Origin: Sipunculus nudus
Lineage: Eukaryota; Annelida; Sipuncula; Golfingiida; Sipunculidae
Direction: 5' to 3'
DNA length: 64,000 nt
Assembly (NCBI GenBank): GCA_026874595.1
Contig: CM049316.1
Coordinates: 59,033,676-59,097,675, forward strand
Position 1 is the first letter of the stretch, and every line of letters starts with the position of its first letter. Below are positions 26,786 to 38,756 of this stretch, piece by piece. Under the pieces are notes generated by a model. That model made no database searches. It was not told where the DNA came from and was given only the letters and a program-made list of their open reading frames with translations. Position numbers and translations under genes: made by a program.

Positions 26786-29679
26786 CCAGGAACTTTGCAC
26801 TCAGAACACCTGAAGCTCATAAATAACTGTATCAGTGACATTTTAGGACCATTTCAGACACTACTGTCATTTATTTATAACCATTTAATAATTAAGGAGC
26901 TTTTATTAACCCATTGTGAAGTGACAGTTATTGTTTTCAGTCAATTCTGTGTGTATCAACAATATATAATTCTAGAATGGTATCCTGAATAAGTTTGTCA
27001 AAATTTGATATATTCATTAGAAGTATGAAAACCTCAATGCATTTAAATTTGCAACAAATCTCTGAATGACCAAATAAAGAGACTTTTATGGGGGTTTTTC
27101 AGCACTGTTTAGTATTTGGACTTATACCATGTGACCATATAGAAATATATGACATCATAGAGGGCAATCACATCATGCCATGCAACATTTACTAGAAAGG
27201 TGGCAGTACATCAATTCAACTTGGTCATGGCTGTTGATACTTTTTTTTAATCTAGGGTGCCCATCACTATTATAATGCCCATGCATGCAAGGGTGTTTTT
27301 GGGATACACTTCAATGTTTCTAGAACAATATTATCAATGTCCAACATAATATCTTGAGATATTTTCTATGAGCAGCATCTTTTACAAGGGTTCATGTCCC
27401 CATACTGGACACCTTTTTTTAAATTGTTTAAAATTCTAGGACTCACACAGGACTGTCTCTCACTTTGCAAGGCTCCTTCAGCCAAAAATAACTACATCAG
27501 TTACACCAAAGAAGCCTTACAGCTAAAACAGTGCTGTGCTGGTTACAATTCTGGACACAAACAGCCAGTCAAGCAGGACAATAGCTTGTCAGGACAAAAG
27601 CATACCCAGACATCTATTATTTAGACAGGTGCTTGCTATATATACTTCTTTATTCACTCATATCTTTAGATCACATGCCCTTTTAAGAATTCAATACCAA
27701 AATGCAAATATACTTGTGTTCATATGATTATATTAAATTGCCATTATTTGTGTTCCTGTGATGATCTACATGTATACATGTGCTATACATGTGTGTGTGT
27801 AAAAAGATATACAACTTATATAATGTTTAATATATTCATCATCTGTTACGATTTTAATGAAAATGCAAGAAGTTACATACATACCTGCTTATAAATTAGT
27901 GACTAATTTCGGGGATTTTCTAGACCTAGAACACTACTTTCTACAAACTTTCAAAGATATCTAATCAAATTTATAAAATTTAACAAAATCAAGAATATAC
28001 TTAACATGAACAGTTAATATCCCCTATCTTGATTTTAAACAAATTATTTTGATTTTCATGAGAAACGGTGAGCTAGTTCCCCTACCTTCTTTGTGTCTCT
28101 GACATTGCATGACCAGGAAGTCCATTCCTTTATCTAGCCGGGGATGTCAGGGAAGGGTGGGCTACTTTAATGTTCATCTGACCTTGACACGGTGATACCA
28201 TCCTTGGCCTGGATGCCATATGGCTCATAATGTTCATAGGAGCGTACCCTGGGGCTTCCGGAGTCACCTATCTACTTGAACCCCATATCAGGGGTGAACC
28301 GGCACGTTTCACTACAACCCCTGAGTCATTAAAACACTTATGGGTGACCAGTTTTTGTGCCAGTGAACTAGGAGGTCTCACTGTAGATTCAATCTAGGAT
28401 TTGTTTATAAACATATATTCTTTTTTATAAACATATATACTTATATATATATATATATATATATATGAATATCAAAATAAAAGAAATATATAATATAAAT
28501 ATTTATATGAAAATAAAAGAGTTATTAAAATGAAAGAAAATTTAATGCCTGCTCCCTGATGCTCCGTTATATGATAAATATATGAAGGTGTACGAAATGT
28601 ATACGATATGAAACATACATGTACATGTGTTGACAAGGAGACTTAAATATTATGTGTTGGAGACTACAGTATTTTTACTCATTGATAAGGCATATATTAT
28701 ATACACCAGAATATGAGGCAGTTAACATTATAATCTATAAAGCATTTACTTAACAAAAATGATTTTTGCTATTATGCCAACCTGGGAGAAACACACACAT
28801 AACCCGTGGACATTTTTCTATATTTTGACTCACAGTCCAGGTATGTATACAAGCTCCCACTGGTCACATATAAAACTGGGGAATCATTTGGCACTCCAAC
28901 AATTAATTAGTTTAATTAGATGCATCAGGATACCTGTCTGCATGTTTATTAATATATACTTCAATATACACCAACAGGTTCTCTTTACACATGTGAGAGA
29001 TGTTCCCAAGCACTGTCTAAGCAAGCTGACAAAGAGTATTAGAAAGGAGGGCATTGTGGTTAATCATTTTTGTCCACTGTTGTCTTTACCTTTGCAGAAA
29101 TGGTTTTAAAGTTAATAGTCTACATACTGTCCCTGGTTAATTTTCACAAAGGGTACTGTTCAGCAAAAATTAATCCACAATATATCCAAAGCCACCTGTT
29201 GAATCAGGCCATGGTTCAATCAAGAATCAAGAAACAATTTTTTTTATAGGAATTAAATAGAATTTCCTGGATTAAATTACAATGTCACATAAATCCTAAG
29301 GATATACAGAAATAAAAAGATTTAATCTCATGCAGTCACCTAGAAATTTAATGATGTTTTTTGTATATCAGCCTGAGCAGTATATTAATTATTAGTATAC
29401 CACTCTGTCAAAAAACGTAATTATAATCATCAATATATTGTATATATACACAAAAACTATCTAAAATGTGTTAATCAAAAACAATTTTCATTCCTAATTT
29501 TTTTTTTCAGATATAATATTATATTTGTAACAATTTGTTATTTAGTTAAAAATTGCTAGAAATTATTTGAAGCAAAAGTGATTCATCTATTTCAGAAAAA
29601 AATCCATTAATGAACTTGTGTTAAAATTTAAAAATTAAAATTTAATAATTTTTTGTCTTATATAAATAATTAATCACAG
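26786..29679. other. Non-coding stretch upstream of the exon at 29.68 kb
   Basis: Mostly AT-rich. A clearly GC-richer island at about 28050-28390 looks like a unique or repeat-derived segment. It lacks a convincing reading frame and has only weak tRNA-promoter-like words. A 26-bp (AT)n run sits at about 28441-28466. Reading frames at 27394-27624 and 28759-29109 are unconvincing. If the exon at 29680 is real, part of this region is its last intron. Confidence 0.45.
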
Positions 29680-29903
29680 GTGGTCGTGTTCAACTGTCTG
29701 AACAGAAGGAGATTGAAAACTTGGGGACCCGGAGAAAACCACCGGCCTTGGTTGGACCACTACAACCTACTCTCAAAGCCATGATGGGAACTGAACGCAG
29801 GACACAGGCAGAGAGAGAAAAGCTTGCTATCATTCTACTGTCTGGGGCCCCTAATTGTTGTTATGATTACACAACTGAAGAAATGTTGAATAAATATTTG
29901 TAA
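29680..29903 (+). CDS. Probable 3'-terminal coding exon, product unknown
   Basis: The exon starts right after a plausible 3' splice site (T-rich tract from about 29650, then CACAG at 29675-29679). Its first two bases complete a split codon, and the frame then runs 73 codons to TAA at 29901-29903. The frame is open from the splice site, so the true start lies in upstream exons outside what I can identify. The peptide is not AT-driven. It begins GRVQLSEQKEIENLGTRRKP, has a basic, proline-containing middle (KPPALVGPLQPTLKAMMGTE), a charged helix-like part (ERRTQAEREKLAIILLSG) and ends CCYDYTTEEMLNKYL. No membrane segment, zinc finger or known domain is recognisable, and I cannot name the family. 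AATAAA signals follow within 60 bp. GC content and codon use stand out from the flanks. This is the best coding candidate in the window; a chance frame or retrocopy fragment remains possible. Confidence 0.62.
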
Positions 29904-29936
29904 TTTTTAATCTATAATGACCTATGTTTTGTATAT

Positions 29937-29960
29937 AATAAAATACAATTTTAAAATAAA
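29937..29960 (+). promoter_or_regulatory. Candidate poly(A) signals of the terminal exon
   Basis: AATAAA occurs at 29937-29942 and 29955-29960, 34-52 bp after the stop codon at 29903. A third copy (29889-29894) lies inside the last codons. In AT-rich DNA such hexamers are common, so their position after the stop is what gives them weight. Confidence 0.5.
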
Positions 29961-32900
29961 ACTGCTAAAACTTCAGTAAACATATTTTCTTGGCAATTCT
30001 GGTATTATTGAAAAAATTAGAACAAGAGGTCAAATGGATGGTTGATTTGCATATTATATAGTCACATGGGTTAAACCATGCCATGCAGAGCTGCTACACA
30101 AGGAAGAGTGAAACTGAGAGTAAATATCAGATATCCAACCTTAAGTCTTCACTTTATAATATGACATGATATTTCCTGGCCTCAGACACAGACAACCTTT
30201 AAATCTAGTCAGATTAATTATATCTTATTACTTTTAGGTCTTTTTATATATCCATCGATAGGCAGTGCCACCTACATACTTGATTTGTTATCATTTTTTT
30301 ATGTTTATGGTATAAGTCAGCATCTTGAATGGCAGCGCAAACATAAAATGTGATGTCAACAAGGATCGACAAAATAAAACAGAAACCATTTAGTCACTTA
30401 AAGTGAATAGAAAAAAAAATAGAAGAAGATATAAAAAGTGGCACTTTAAACATAGGCAGTAGAGAAAAGATCATGGCAGTTTTCTTATCTGCTCGCTAAT
30501 GTCTCACTTAATTGTTATATTGACCGACCATGACTATTAGCATGTTCGTATCTCCCGTAAAGCTGTAGAGGTTCCCCTTTATCCATGTGTTTTTTTGCCG
30601 AAGGCAGCTAGTTTGACAAAGGTTCTGACATGTGCAGAGATATATAGGTGTGCACTCTATATATACTGACATGTTTTTATCGTAGAACCCGAGCTACACC
30701 TGGTGCCACGAGGTTCCGTAATCATCCACCTTAGCCCAGGGCTGCAAGAGGCCACAGAAAAACTCAAGTGCAATTCCTCTTAGACATCACATTTTTGGAA
30801 GTCTTAATATTTTTCCTCTAAACCTAACATTTTGCAAGTCATCAGCAATGCAGATGTCTTCGTGTACTTCATCTGTGAGGAGCCTGAAGTCTGTGTGGGG
30901 CTTAGAACTTGAGCAAAACCACTGAGGCCCTGGATCTAAATGGCTAGTCTGTCAAATTTTGACTGGTAACCTTTTCAATACAGGTATGTAAATGGAAGTA
31001 AAGGGTAAGACCCAGAGGTAATTCCCCTTTCATCAAAAGAACACCAGGAGTGGTGGGCTTACAGGAAAAAAAAACAAGTTATGATGCTGAGATGAACAGA
31101 TGAATGATGCAAAGCGTTCATGATCTATATCTCTACATCTTTGTTCCCTGGTACACAGACACCTACAGGTTTAGGGCTTGGGATATATATAGAGAGAATT
31201 GCCTTTCCATTATTTACCTCCCAGTTCATATTGTTAAAGAAACTTGCTTTAGATCAACATTTTCTAATTCTAACTGCCTTTGAAAGGTGACAATGTACTT
31301 AAGAGATATCATAGGTGTATGTGTGATTCTACAATATCAGCAAAATGTTTTATTCATATGTTTTTGGAGAAAATAAAATCCAAAATGCTGATATCTTTAC
31401 AATATTTTTTTATAGTAAAATTTGTCCAAAAAAAGATGCACCTCAATTTTCACCCCTGAATTTCTTAGAAGACAGGAACCAAGACCAGACCAATCAAAGC
31501 CATGAATGAGAAGAAAAGTAAATTCATTCAAACATTTTAGATTACTGAGATATACTGCTCAATTTTCATTGTAAAAGATTACATTTTTTTAAATTTTACC
31601 CATCTGACTTTGATTTTAGCAAAGTTAAAAAACTTTATTTATATATATATATTCCTAAAATATCAAAATAAAACACAAAGTAAGAATAAAAAGTTAAAAC
31701 CTTATGCTTAAGTTCCTAAAACTAAAATTTATTCTTGTGTTGAAAGTATCAATTTATGTAATTTCAAATCAACTATCACCAAATACAATTCTGCCAAACC
31801 ATGGATGCATTAAACTTCATCCCTTCAACTTAGACAAAACAAAGTGTATTTTAAATGACAATATATATATATACCTGCACTGAGACATGTCTTCAGGGTG
31901 GGAAATGTCTATGTGTGTACAGATTGTGTAAGTGGTAGGTATAAAAAAATCAAAAGTGTGTGTGTGCATAATTTGAGAAATATGGATATAAAATCTAAAA
32001 ATGTATGTGTGTGAATGAATGATGTATAGAGTCTACTTTAAAAGGCCAAAATGAGTATGTGCGTATACATAATTGAGAAATGTCACGAAACATGCCTGTG
32101 TGTACATAATGTATGGGGTCAGGATTAGAAATACTGAAACCAATCCTGGTCTTAGAATATAAAATATTGGTCTTAGAATATGATGAAACAGAATATCTTG
32201 TGACACCACATCTCATAAACATGGATAAAGCGACCCGTCTGGCCTTCTCGCATTTCACGACCAACACAGTCCCCAGACAGTCCAGTCAGCGGGGATTGCA
32301 GCTCATATGTAATGTATCTCACCCATTTTCAAACATTCTGCAGTGTAAGATGCCATTTAGAGCCATTTTCTATATACCCACTCACACACCTGATACCAAC
32401 ATCCACTGTTAGCACAATATCATATTAGACTAAAATTTCAGCCCAATTGGCTGATCTTGCTATAGAGTCTTAGGATCAACACAGTTGTTACCGTGACAAC
32501 CTGTCAAAGCACTCTCCTGCGTTGCTGACCATAGCATACTGGAATTTCAGACGGTCTCTAAATTTCCCTCGGTAGCTGTGAGATATATGGAGTTGTCCGT
32601 CAAATTTTGTCCTGCGAATAACACTTAAAATCTTCATAGATTTGACCTAGCTGCCGCTTATTACACAGAAAGCTGTGATAATCAACATTTTGGAGTGTCA
32701 TGCGTCACCCCTGCTCAATTACATAATATAAACTGTCACGTATCGATGATGTTCACTAATATATGATTTAAATTAAACACGTCTATGTTTTCAAGTTTTG
32801 GAATATTTACAACATTTATCTGATTTGCAGTAACCCCTTAAATTATCTGCATTTTGACTGCATGTCTTTAGGTTACTATGAGACATTAAATATGAAACAA

Positions 32901-35234
32901 GACCAAAAGATATAAGTCCTTGCCCAGAACCTGAGGTAATCTGTTTTATATCGGGAAGGGAATTGTTGATTATTGTTTATTTCTAAATGCAATCTTTATA
33001 AAAAATATATAAAATCTGTTAGATATAAAAGTTACATATTAAATCTATTAGATATAACAGTTACATATATTTACCTTTAAAATAATAACAATCTTGATCA
33101 GACCTTGATCAATTACATCTAAGCAATAACAAACATTACTTTAAATGATTAAACAATTCCTAAAAGGAGCTATAAATTTATGAACAAAATAAATTCAATT
33201 TGAAAGTGCAACTGTTTTACAAATCCTGTTCATTAATGAGAGACAGCTGCATGTCCCAGCCCACAAAAGAAAAGTATTCTACAGGTGTTACAGATCTGTT
33301 AACCAAATTATTGATCTACTAGAAATTAGACAAAAAAATGGCCCTGGGTAATTGAATCCCACTTTTGGATTCCATGTACATTAATGGCAAGTGCAACATA
33401 TTCGTGATGTCAACAACACGAATGAGTCTGGCAATGTAAATTTGTGATGAAGGGACTTTCTCTTTCCTGGCACAAGCAGTTAAGTGTGCACAGCCTGAAT
33501 AATTGTGAAATAAGTTAAGTTGGTCTGCCCCGGCACAGGGAGGTCTTAGTTTAAAGGAGCGACGGGATTTAGCATATTTGTCCCGCCATGAGGGTACACT
33601 TTGTCTATCATGCTGCATTCCAGCGTGACCTATCAGAATGAAATACGCAGCGGTTTATTAGAAACGTCTCTCCCCACTTCAGAAGTCTTTGTTTCTAATA
33701 CTCAATGTTTAATGGCAGGACGTAAAACAAATTCCCACAAAGTATCTTAATTCCACTCCAATAGGCGCGACAGTTTCAAAGGCAATAAACTCAAAGCACT
33801 TTACACCAACTTAAATTTTCTGCTGTGCGCTAGCCGCGCTTTGTGAGAGTCAATTTTTAATGAGAGCCTCTTCTCGGCATACAACTCAGCAGACGTTGGA
33901 CTTGGCACCCCCAGACAGACTCTAAGAAACAATGCACCTTTATCAGATCTAGAGTCTGAAGACCTGCCAGGAAACAACATATATTTTCACACCCGACCAT
34001 GCCATTCCCAGTGTGACGTAACCCCCGATAGTCGGAGAAAATGTAGCCCCACTACCATCCCTCATGCTTGCCAACTGTTGGTGTACTTTAAATTCCTTGC
34101 AGTGATGTTTTTCTTTTCTATAACACAGTGGTTGAAACCATTCAGCACAAACATCTCAAGGTGGTGAAAACACTAGCATAAGCATTAAGCTCATCTCCCT
34201 GCCATCAGCCACCCCCATAACCAAGACAAAGTTCTTCTAATCTTGATGAACAAGTCTCAGGAACCTAGTATAATCGTTTTTCAAGAGATGATAATATACA
34301 GATTTATGTAAACATCCGTGTTCAAAGATATATAATCTCTATTTAAACATAGTGAAAATGAGTTTCCACATTGCATCTGTGATGGAAAAGTCCTTGTACT
34401 GCCAAATGTATTTTGAAATTATAAAATTAAGCATATTTGTACAATACATTTTCATGAATAAAAATCTTTCACATTCAATAGAGATGCTAATAAAATTCAA
34501 ATTACAAGTATAAATGAAAATCAAAGATATCATAACCTGGTATTTTCCAAGGGACAGACCAAAATTAAACTGAGGAAAGATTCCTTTTAAAGAAAGTTAT
34601 TCACCTACCCTTTTCTTAGAATTTGTGATTTGTGGCTTTCTCTATGTGTACATAAAATGATAGACCTGTACATAATTCAAGTCAAGAAAGGTTTTTAATG
34701 CCTGTGTGAAGGATGTATGAGCTGTTTACCAACAAGCTGTTCACAGTACATACATCAAAGTTGACAAACATTAAAACCATGTAACCTAAGGTGGTCAGTT
34801 GTATATGTCCAGAAGTTGAAAGGTTCCTAGAGGCTAATTTCCTTTGAAAGACGTTGGTAAAATGGTAAAGATTATAAGGAGGTCAAGCAGTACAGGAATC
34901 CAAAGAAACAATGTAGAAGCATGTTTAAACTAATTTTTTAATACAATTTATTTGATTAAAATGAAATGATAAATGAAAGGGCTAGATGGCACCCTTCTGC
35001 CAGAGATCATTTCTACTCAAAATGAACTCCTTGTTGTGTGGAATGGCAGGGACTACTTGTCAAACTTTAGAATCAAACTTTGTTACATTTCAAGGAGACA
35101 CCTTCTGTTTACATTTCACACGTGTATGCTTAAAAAACTTTACTTTTTCATTGAAATCCTTACCCCAAAACACCCATGTTTATGTAATTTTCCTTGAAAC
35201 TATTCTTGTCCAACATATTTGAAGGACTACATTA
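29961..35234. other. Non-coding stretch with GC-richer islands
   Basis: Islands at about 30500-30960, 32200-32720 and 33320-34080 contrast with AT-rich DNA between them. The last is the longest and carries a 99-codon minus-strand frame (33319-33618) with no domain or splice support. Such islands in a desert are candidates for conserved enhancers, but this is inference only. Small (AT)n runs lie near 31640 and 31860. A two-copy 32-bp repeat lies at about 33010-33070 (AAATCTRTTAGATATAA). Confidence 0.45.
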
Positions 35235-35249
35235 CCCCCCCCCCCCCCC
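35235..35249. repeat. (C)15 homopolymer
   Basis: Fifteen consecutive C residues in AT-rich context, giving a G15 tract on the minus strand that could form a quadruplex. Confidence 0.95.
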
Positions 35250-35883
35250 TTCACTAAATTTATACCTACACCCCTGGTGTATTTAGAAGTGCATTGACCA
35301 GGGCAGCCTTTGACTCCCACAAACCCTAACTGGCAGAGTCATACTCTTTATGTATCTGTCACTATCTGATTCTGTACAGGCTGTTACAATGGAAGATGAG
35401 GCTATTACAGGTATGCAATTTTGGGTATTGTGAAGGAAACTGTACTACCCTTCAAAGATTTCAAAAACTTTTAAATAAATAAGAGACCATGTAACCTGAA
35501 AGATGGCAACAGAAAGCAATACAATTTTTTGTGGATGAATATTCCAATAAGCCTGGAAGAAAATTACCAATGGCTTCAAAGATGTATAACCTTGAATGAA
35601 AGGTAGTAAATGTTAGGAGGGGGAGAATTACTATGGGACATAATCTGCAGAGTTAAGGAAATTAATTATCCCATGAATAAAACTACAAACATCAGAGAAA
35701 AAAACAGTTACTACAATCACAAAGATCCTGCATTTACAACTGCATGATAAAGGACACCGGGAGCTTTTAGCTCATGGCAAAGACAATATCACCAGCAATC
35801 AAGTGATTGAGAACAGTAGGGCAAAGCCCATCAATTTCACCATATCCAAGAGAATGTCAAGAGATTCAAATAAATCCTTAAGA

Positions 35884-36099
35884 TCAGGTGTACACAGTGG
35901 CTCGAACCGTTACGCTGCGGTTTAAATCAGAGGCTTGAATAACGGTAAACGTCTGCACAACGGTTGAGCCCCACTTGGTCCTCACTTCTGTTTCATCTTG
36001 CTCTTGTGAACATCTGACCTCCTGTGTTTGTGAAACCCTCGGAGAAAACTCCACAAATCTCATGCTGCATCTATCAAAGTCACCCGGGTTGAATCTCAT
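35884..36099 (-). CDS. Weak coding candidate, 71 codons, minus strand
   Basis: A minus-strand frame from ATG (36099-36097) to TGA has a composition unlike the surrounding AT-rich translations. It is rich in R, S, T, V and E with few I, K, N and F residues. It reads MRFNPGDFDRCSMRF near the start and WGSTVVQTFTVIQASDL near the end. An in-frame stop lies just upstream of the ATG, so it would be a very short gene or a terminal exon with a start just inside. I find no clear splice acceptor, signal peptide or domain. Its alternating hydrophobic pattern near the C-terminus could form beta strands, but I recognise no family. It may equally be a conserved non-coding island that happens to be open. 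Confidence 0.22.
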   Translation of the reverse strand: MRFNPGDFDRCSMRFVEFSPRVSQTQEVRCSQEQDETEVRTKWGSTVVQTFTVIQASDLNRSVTVRATVYT

Positions 36100-38756
36100 A
36101 ATCTCTTAAAGTATTCTTGGAAGGCTGCTCCATAAGTGCCATGTTTTAATGGTCTTCAAAGGTAAAAAGAGCAAGGAAAAAAAGGAAAAAGTTGAATTAG
36201 TGTGTAGGAAGCCTTTGAGGCATACACTATAAGAAATATTTCACAAAATACTATCACACGCATAATTAATTCTGAATAATCTCTCTAATATTACAGGGTA
36301 CTGGCTTATGCAGCTGTAATTTCAGACATTTAAATCAGCATTTTTCTTGATGCTGAAGATATACTGGCATATGGACAGAAATTTGTGAATCTGCAATGTA
36401 AGTTTATTTTCTAGCTAGACACTTAAATTGATACATATATGGAGAAAGATACAGTTATAAATTATTTCTTCCCCTACCTTATCCTACCCTAATAGAGCCC
36501 AGAGCCAAGTTAGCCTTACAAATGTCACTGGCTTGGACAAAAAGACAGCTGACTTTAGTAGTAAGACAAGTATCGTGGCTAGACTCTGCTTGTAACATGT
36601 TTGCAGGCTTAAACTGACATAAAAGCCTATTCATTTGACAATCAATGTTACAAAGTACCCATTTTATCTTACAAAGAACCGTTTTATTTAAACAAGTTAT
36701 CTATATTACGTGTGACATATTGCATCCATTTTACATTTAACTAGTTTGTGATCAAATATCCTGGCGGTTTCATAAGCCAAGATCTTCATACTTAAACATC
36801 ACATTGTTTTCTTTCATCGACATAAAAGAAAGATAAAAACTAAACCTGAACATTGGTGTTCCGCATTTTTAATTGTAAAAGATATATCTTTTTGTATTAT
36901 ATTTTTCTAAAGCAAAACTGATCTGCACAAAATCGGCTCACTTTAACTTAATGAAATATCGGTGGGGCCTCCTGATAAACTCGGCTGGCTCAGCTTAATC
37001 TTAACCCTGCTGGCAGTGGCGCAAAATGGCTGTGGCACCGGACTCTATACCCTATACCAAGCAACCTTATCAGTGCAAATAACACAACACTGTTTGGTTG
37101 TACTATCTCCTCCAAGTTGTAATGACAGTGATATATATGTTGCTCAATGTCTCATCAGTCTTGTTGAAACTAATGAGAAAACTCTCCTTGGCTCTCTATA
37201 TAAGAATACTGTGCTAAATACAAAGTATTGTTGGTAAACTTCCAAGCCAACTCCACTTGTCTTGTGTCTCACTTACTTCCACCCTGTAACATCAAGTGGA
37301 TATATCCAGAAATTTTAAAAGATTAAAAGCAAATTATATTTTTAATGATTAACCAACCAAAACAGCCAAAGTGCCTAAGCAATTCAATGGCAAGGTATCC
37401 AATAATGATCAGAATTCCCCCTCTCCCCCTAAACGAATTCAAACATACAAGAATCTATTGACCATGTAGTGCTATAAACTTTGTTCTCTGAATCACGGGA
37501 TCTGCCATTCACAATTAAACGTGCTGATTATTATGCAAAAACTAGAGTAACATAAATTCACTAACAGAACCAGTTGGCAGACAACATTTAAGGTAGATTC
37601 ATGAATGCAGGCTGAGGTAAAAGAGACATTTTCTTGGCCCTTCATACATGAACCCTAGCTGTGCCAAATACAAATTGATACTGGAAGTTTTCCCATCTAA
37701 ACCCATATATCTTCCAATAACACCAATATACTAAAGATAGCAACTCTGTTCTCCTGAATTTTACAACTGATACAAAAAAGTGCTTGGCCACACCTGTACA
37801 AATTGTATAGTTACTTCTAAGTGTATTCTTCACACTTTGTCAGCTCCAGAAAAAAAAGAAATGTATGTCTCCATCATACCACGAGTAACTGAGTCTGGAT
37901 GTCCAGTGAATGTTAATGTCAATTATCAGTCCCAAGTTTGGCAATTGATAAGGGCTCAATATTGGGAAAATTGTTAATACGGATTAGCTATGAAAGATTA
38001 TCAATAAAATACATTTTTCAAAGACAAATTGGCCAGCAAAATTGATTTCAATAACCATGCACATCTGGACACAATATAACCCATGGTTAGGCTTTGATAG
38101 AAGACGTATGGCACTGTCTAGCTAAATATACATCTCTACATACAAAGTGAATTAATGTAACTTGCCTTGAATATCTTGATGGATGCTTAAAAGGCTTTGA
38201 TGCATCATTTTCAATATAATATACATGAAGATTCATAATAATTAATGTGTTAATTGGTGGTACCTGTTTATGAAGTCAGTATTTTTTTTTTTACTTTAAT
38301 TCTTGTAACAACAAGATTAATAATCATTTTGATTCTTGTCAGAGCAATCAATAATTGCATTTATTTTTTTATTTTAGTTTGTCATTTGACAAATCAATAT
38401 CCCATGCCAGCCCCACTCTGAACCATGATGGAAGGGAGTTTAATGAACTTATCACTGCCTATCATAGTCAAATATTTACATCACCAAATTTAAATTACCA
38501 GGAACTGCCTTTGCAGCTGGTATATTGAGAAAATTTGAAACCACAGGTATGTACTATTGAATATAGATGCTCCAGTGGGAACTTCTTTGGTACAAAGACT
38601 GTCATATGTGTGCTTTCTCAGAAGCTTTTCCCACGAGAAATTACTTTCCAGGAGTTTCCAGAAATCTTGGCATATTAAAGGATACTGAATATGAAATAGA
38701 ATATGAATATAGACAGATATGCTCCTAACAAGGAAATGAGCATTATAATCTGACAG
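36100..38756. other. AT-rich non-coding stretch
   Basis: A 91-codon plus-strand frame at 36962-37237 begins without ATG. Its leucine-rich start imitates a signal peptide, but nothing else supports it. No repeats of note before the array at 38757. Confidence 0.5.

Noticed and set aside
28050-28390. GC-rich segment considered as a SINE or exon
   Set aside because: Weak tRNA-promoter-like words only, no tail or target duplication, and no convincing reading frame.
35884-35915. B-box-like GGTTCGAGCC on the minus strand, possible tRNA or SINE
   Set aside because: No correctly spaced A box and no cloverleaf. The match lies inside the weak coding candidate.
36962-37237. 91-codon plus-strand frame with a signal-peptide-like start
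   Set aside because: It lacks an ATG at its opening and has no domain, splice sites or poly(A) signal. The hydrophobic start can arise from composition.
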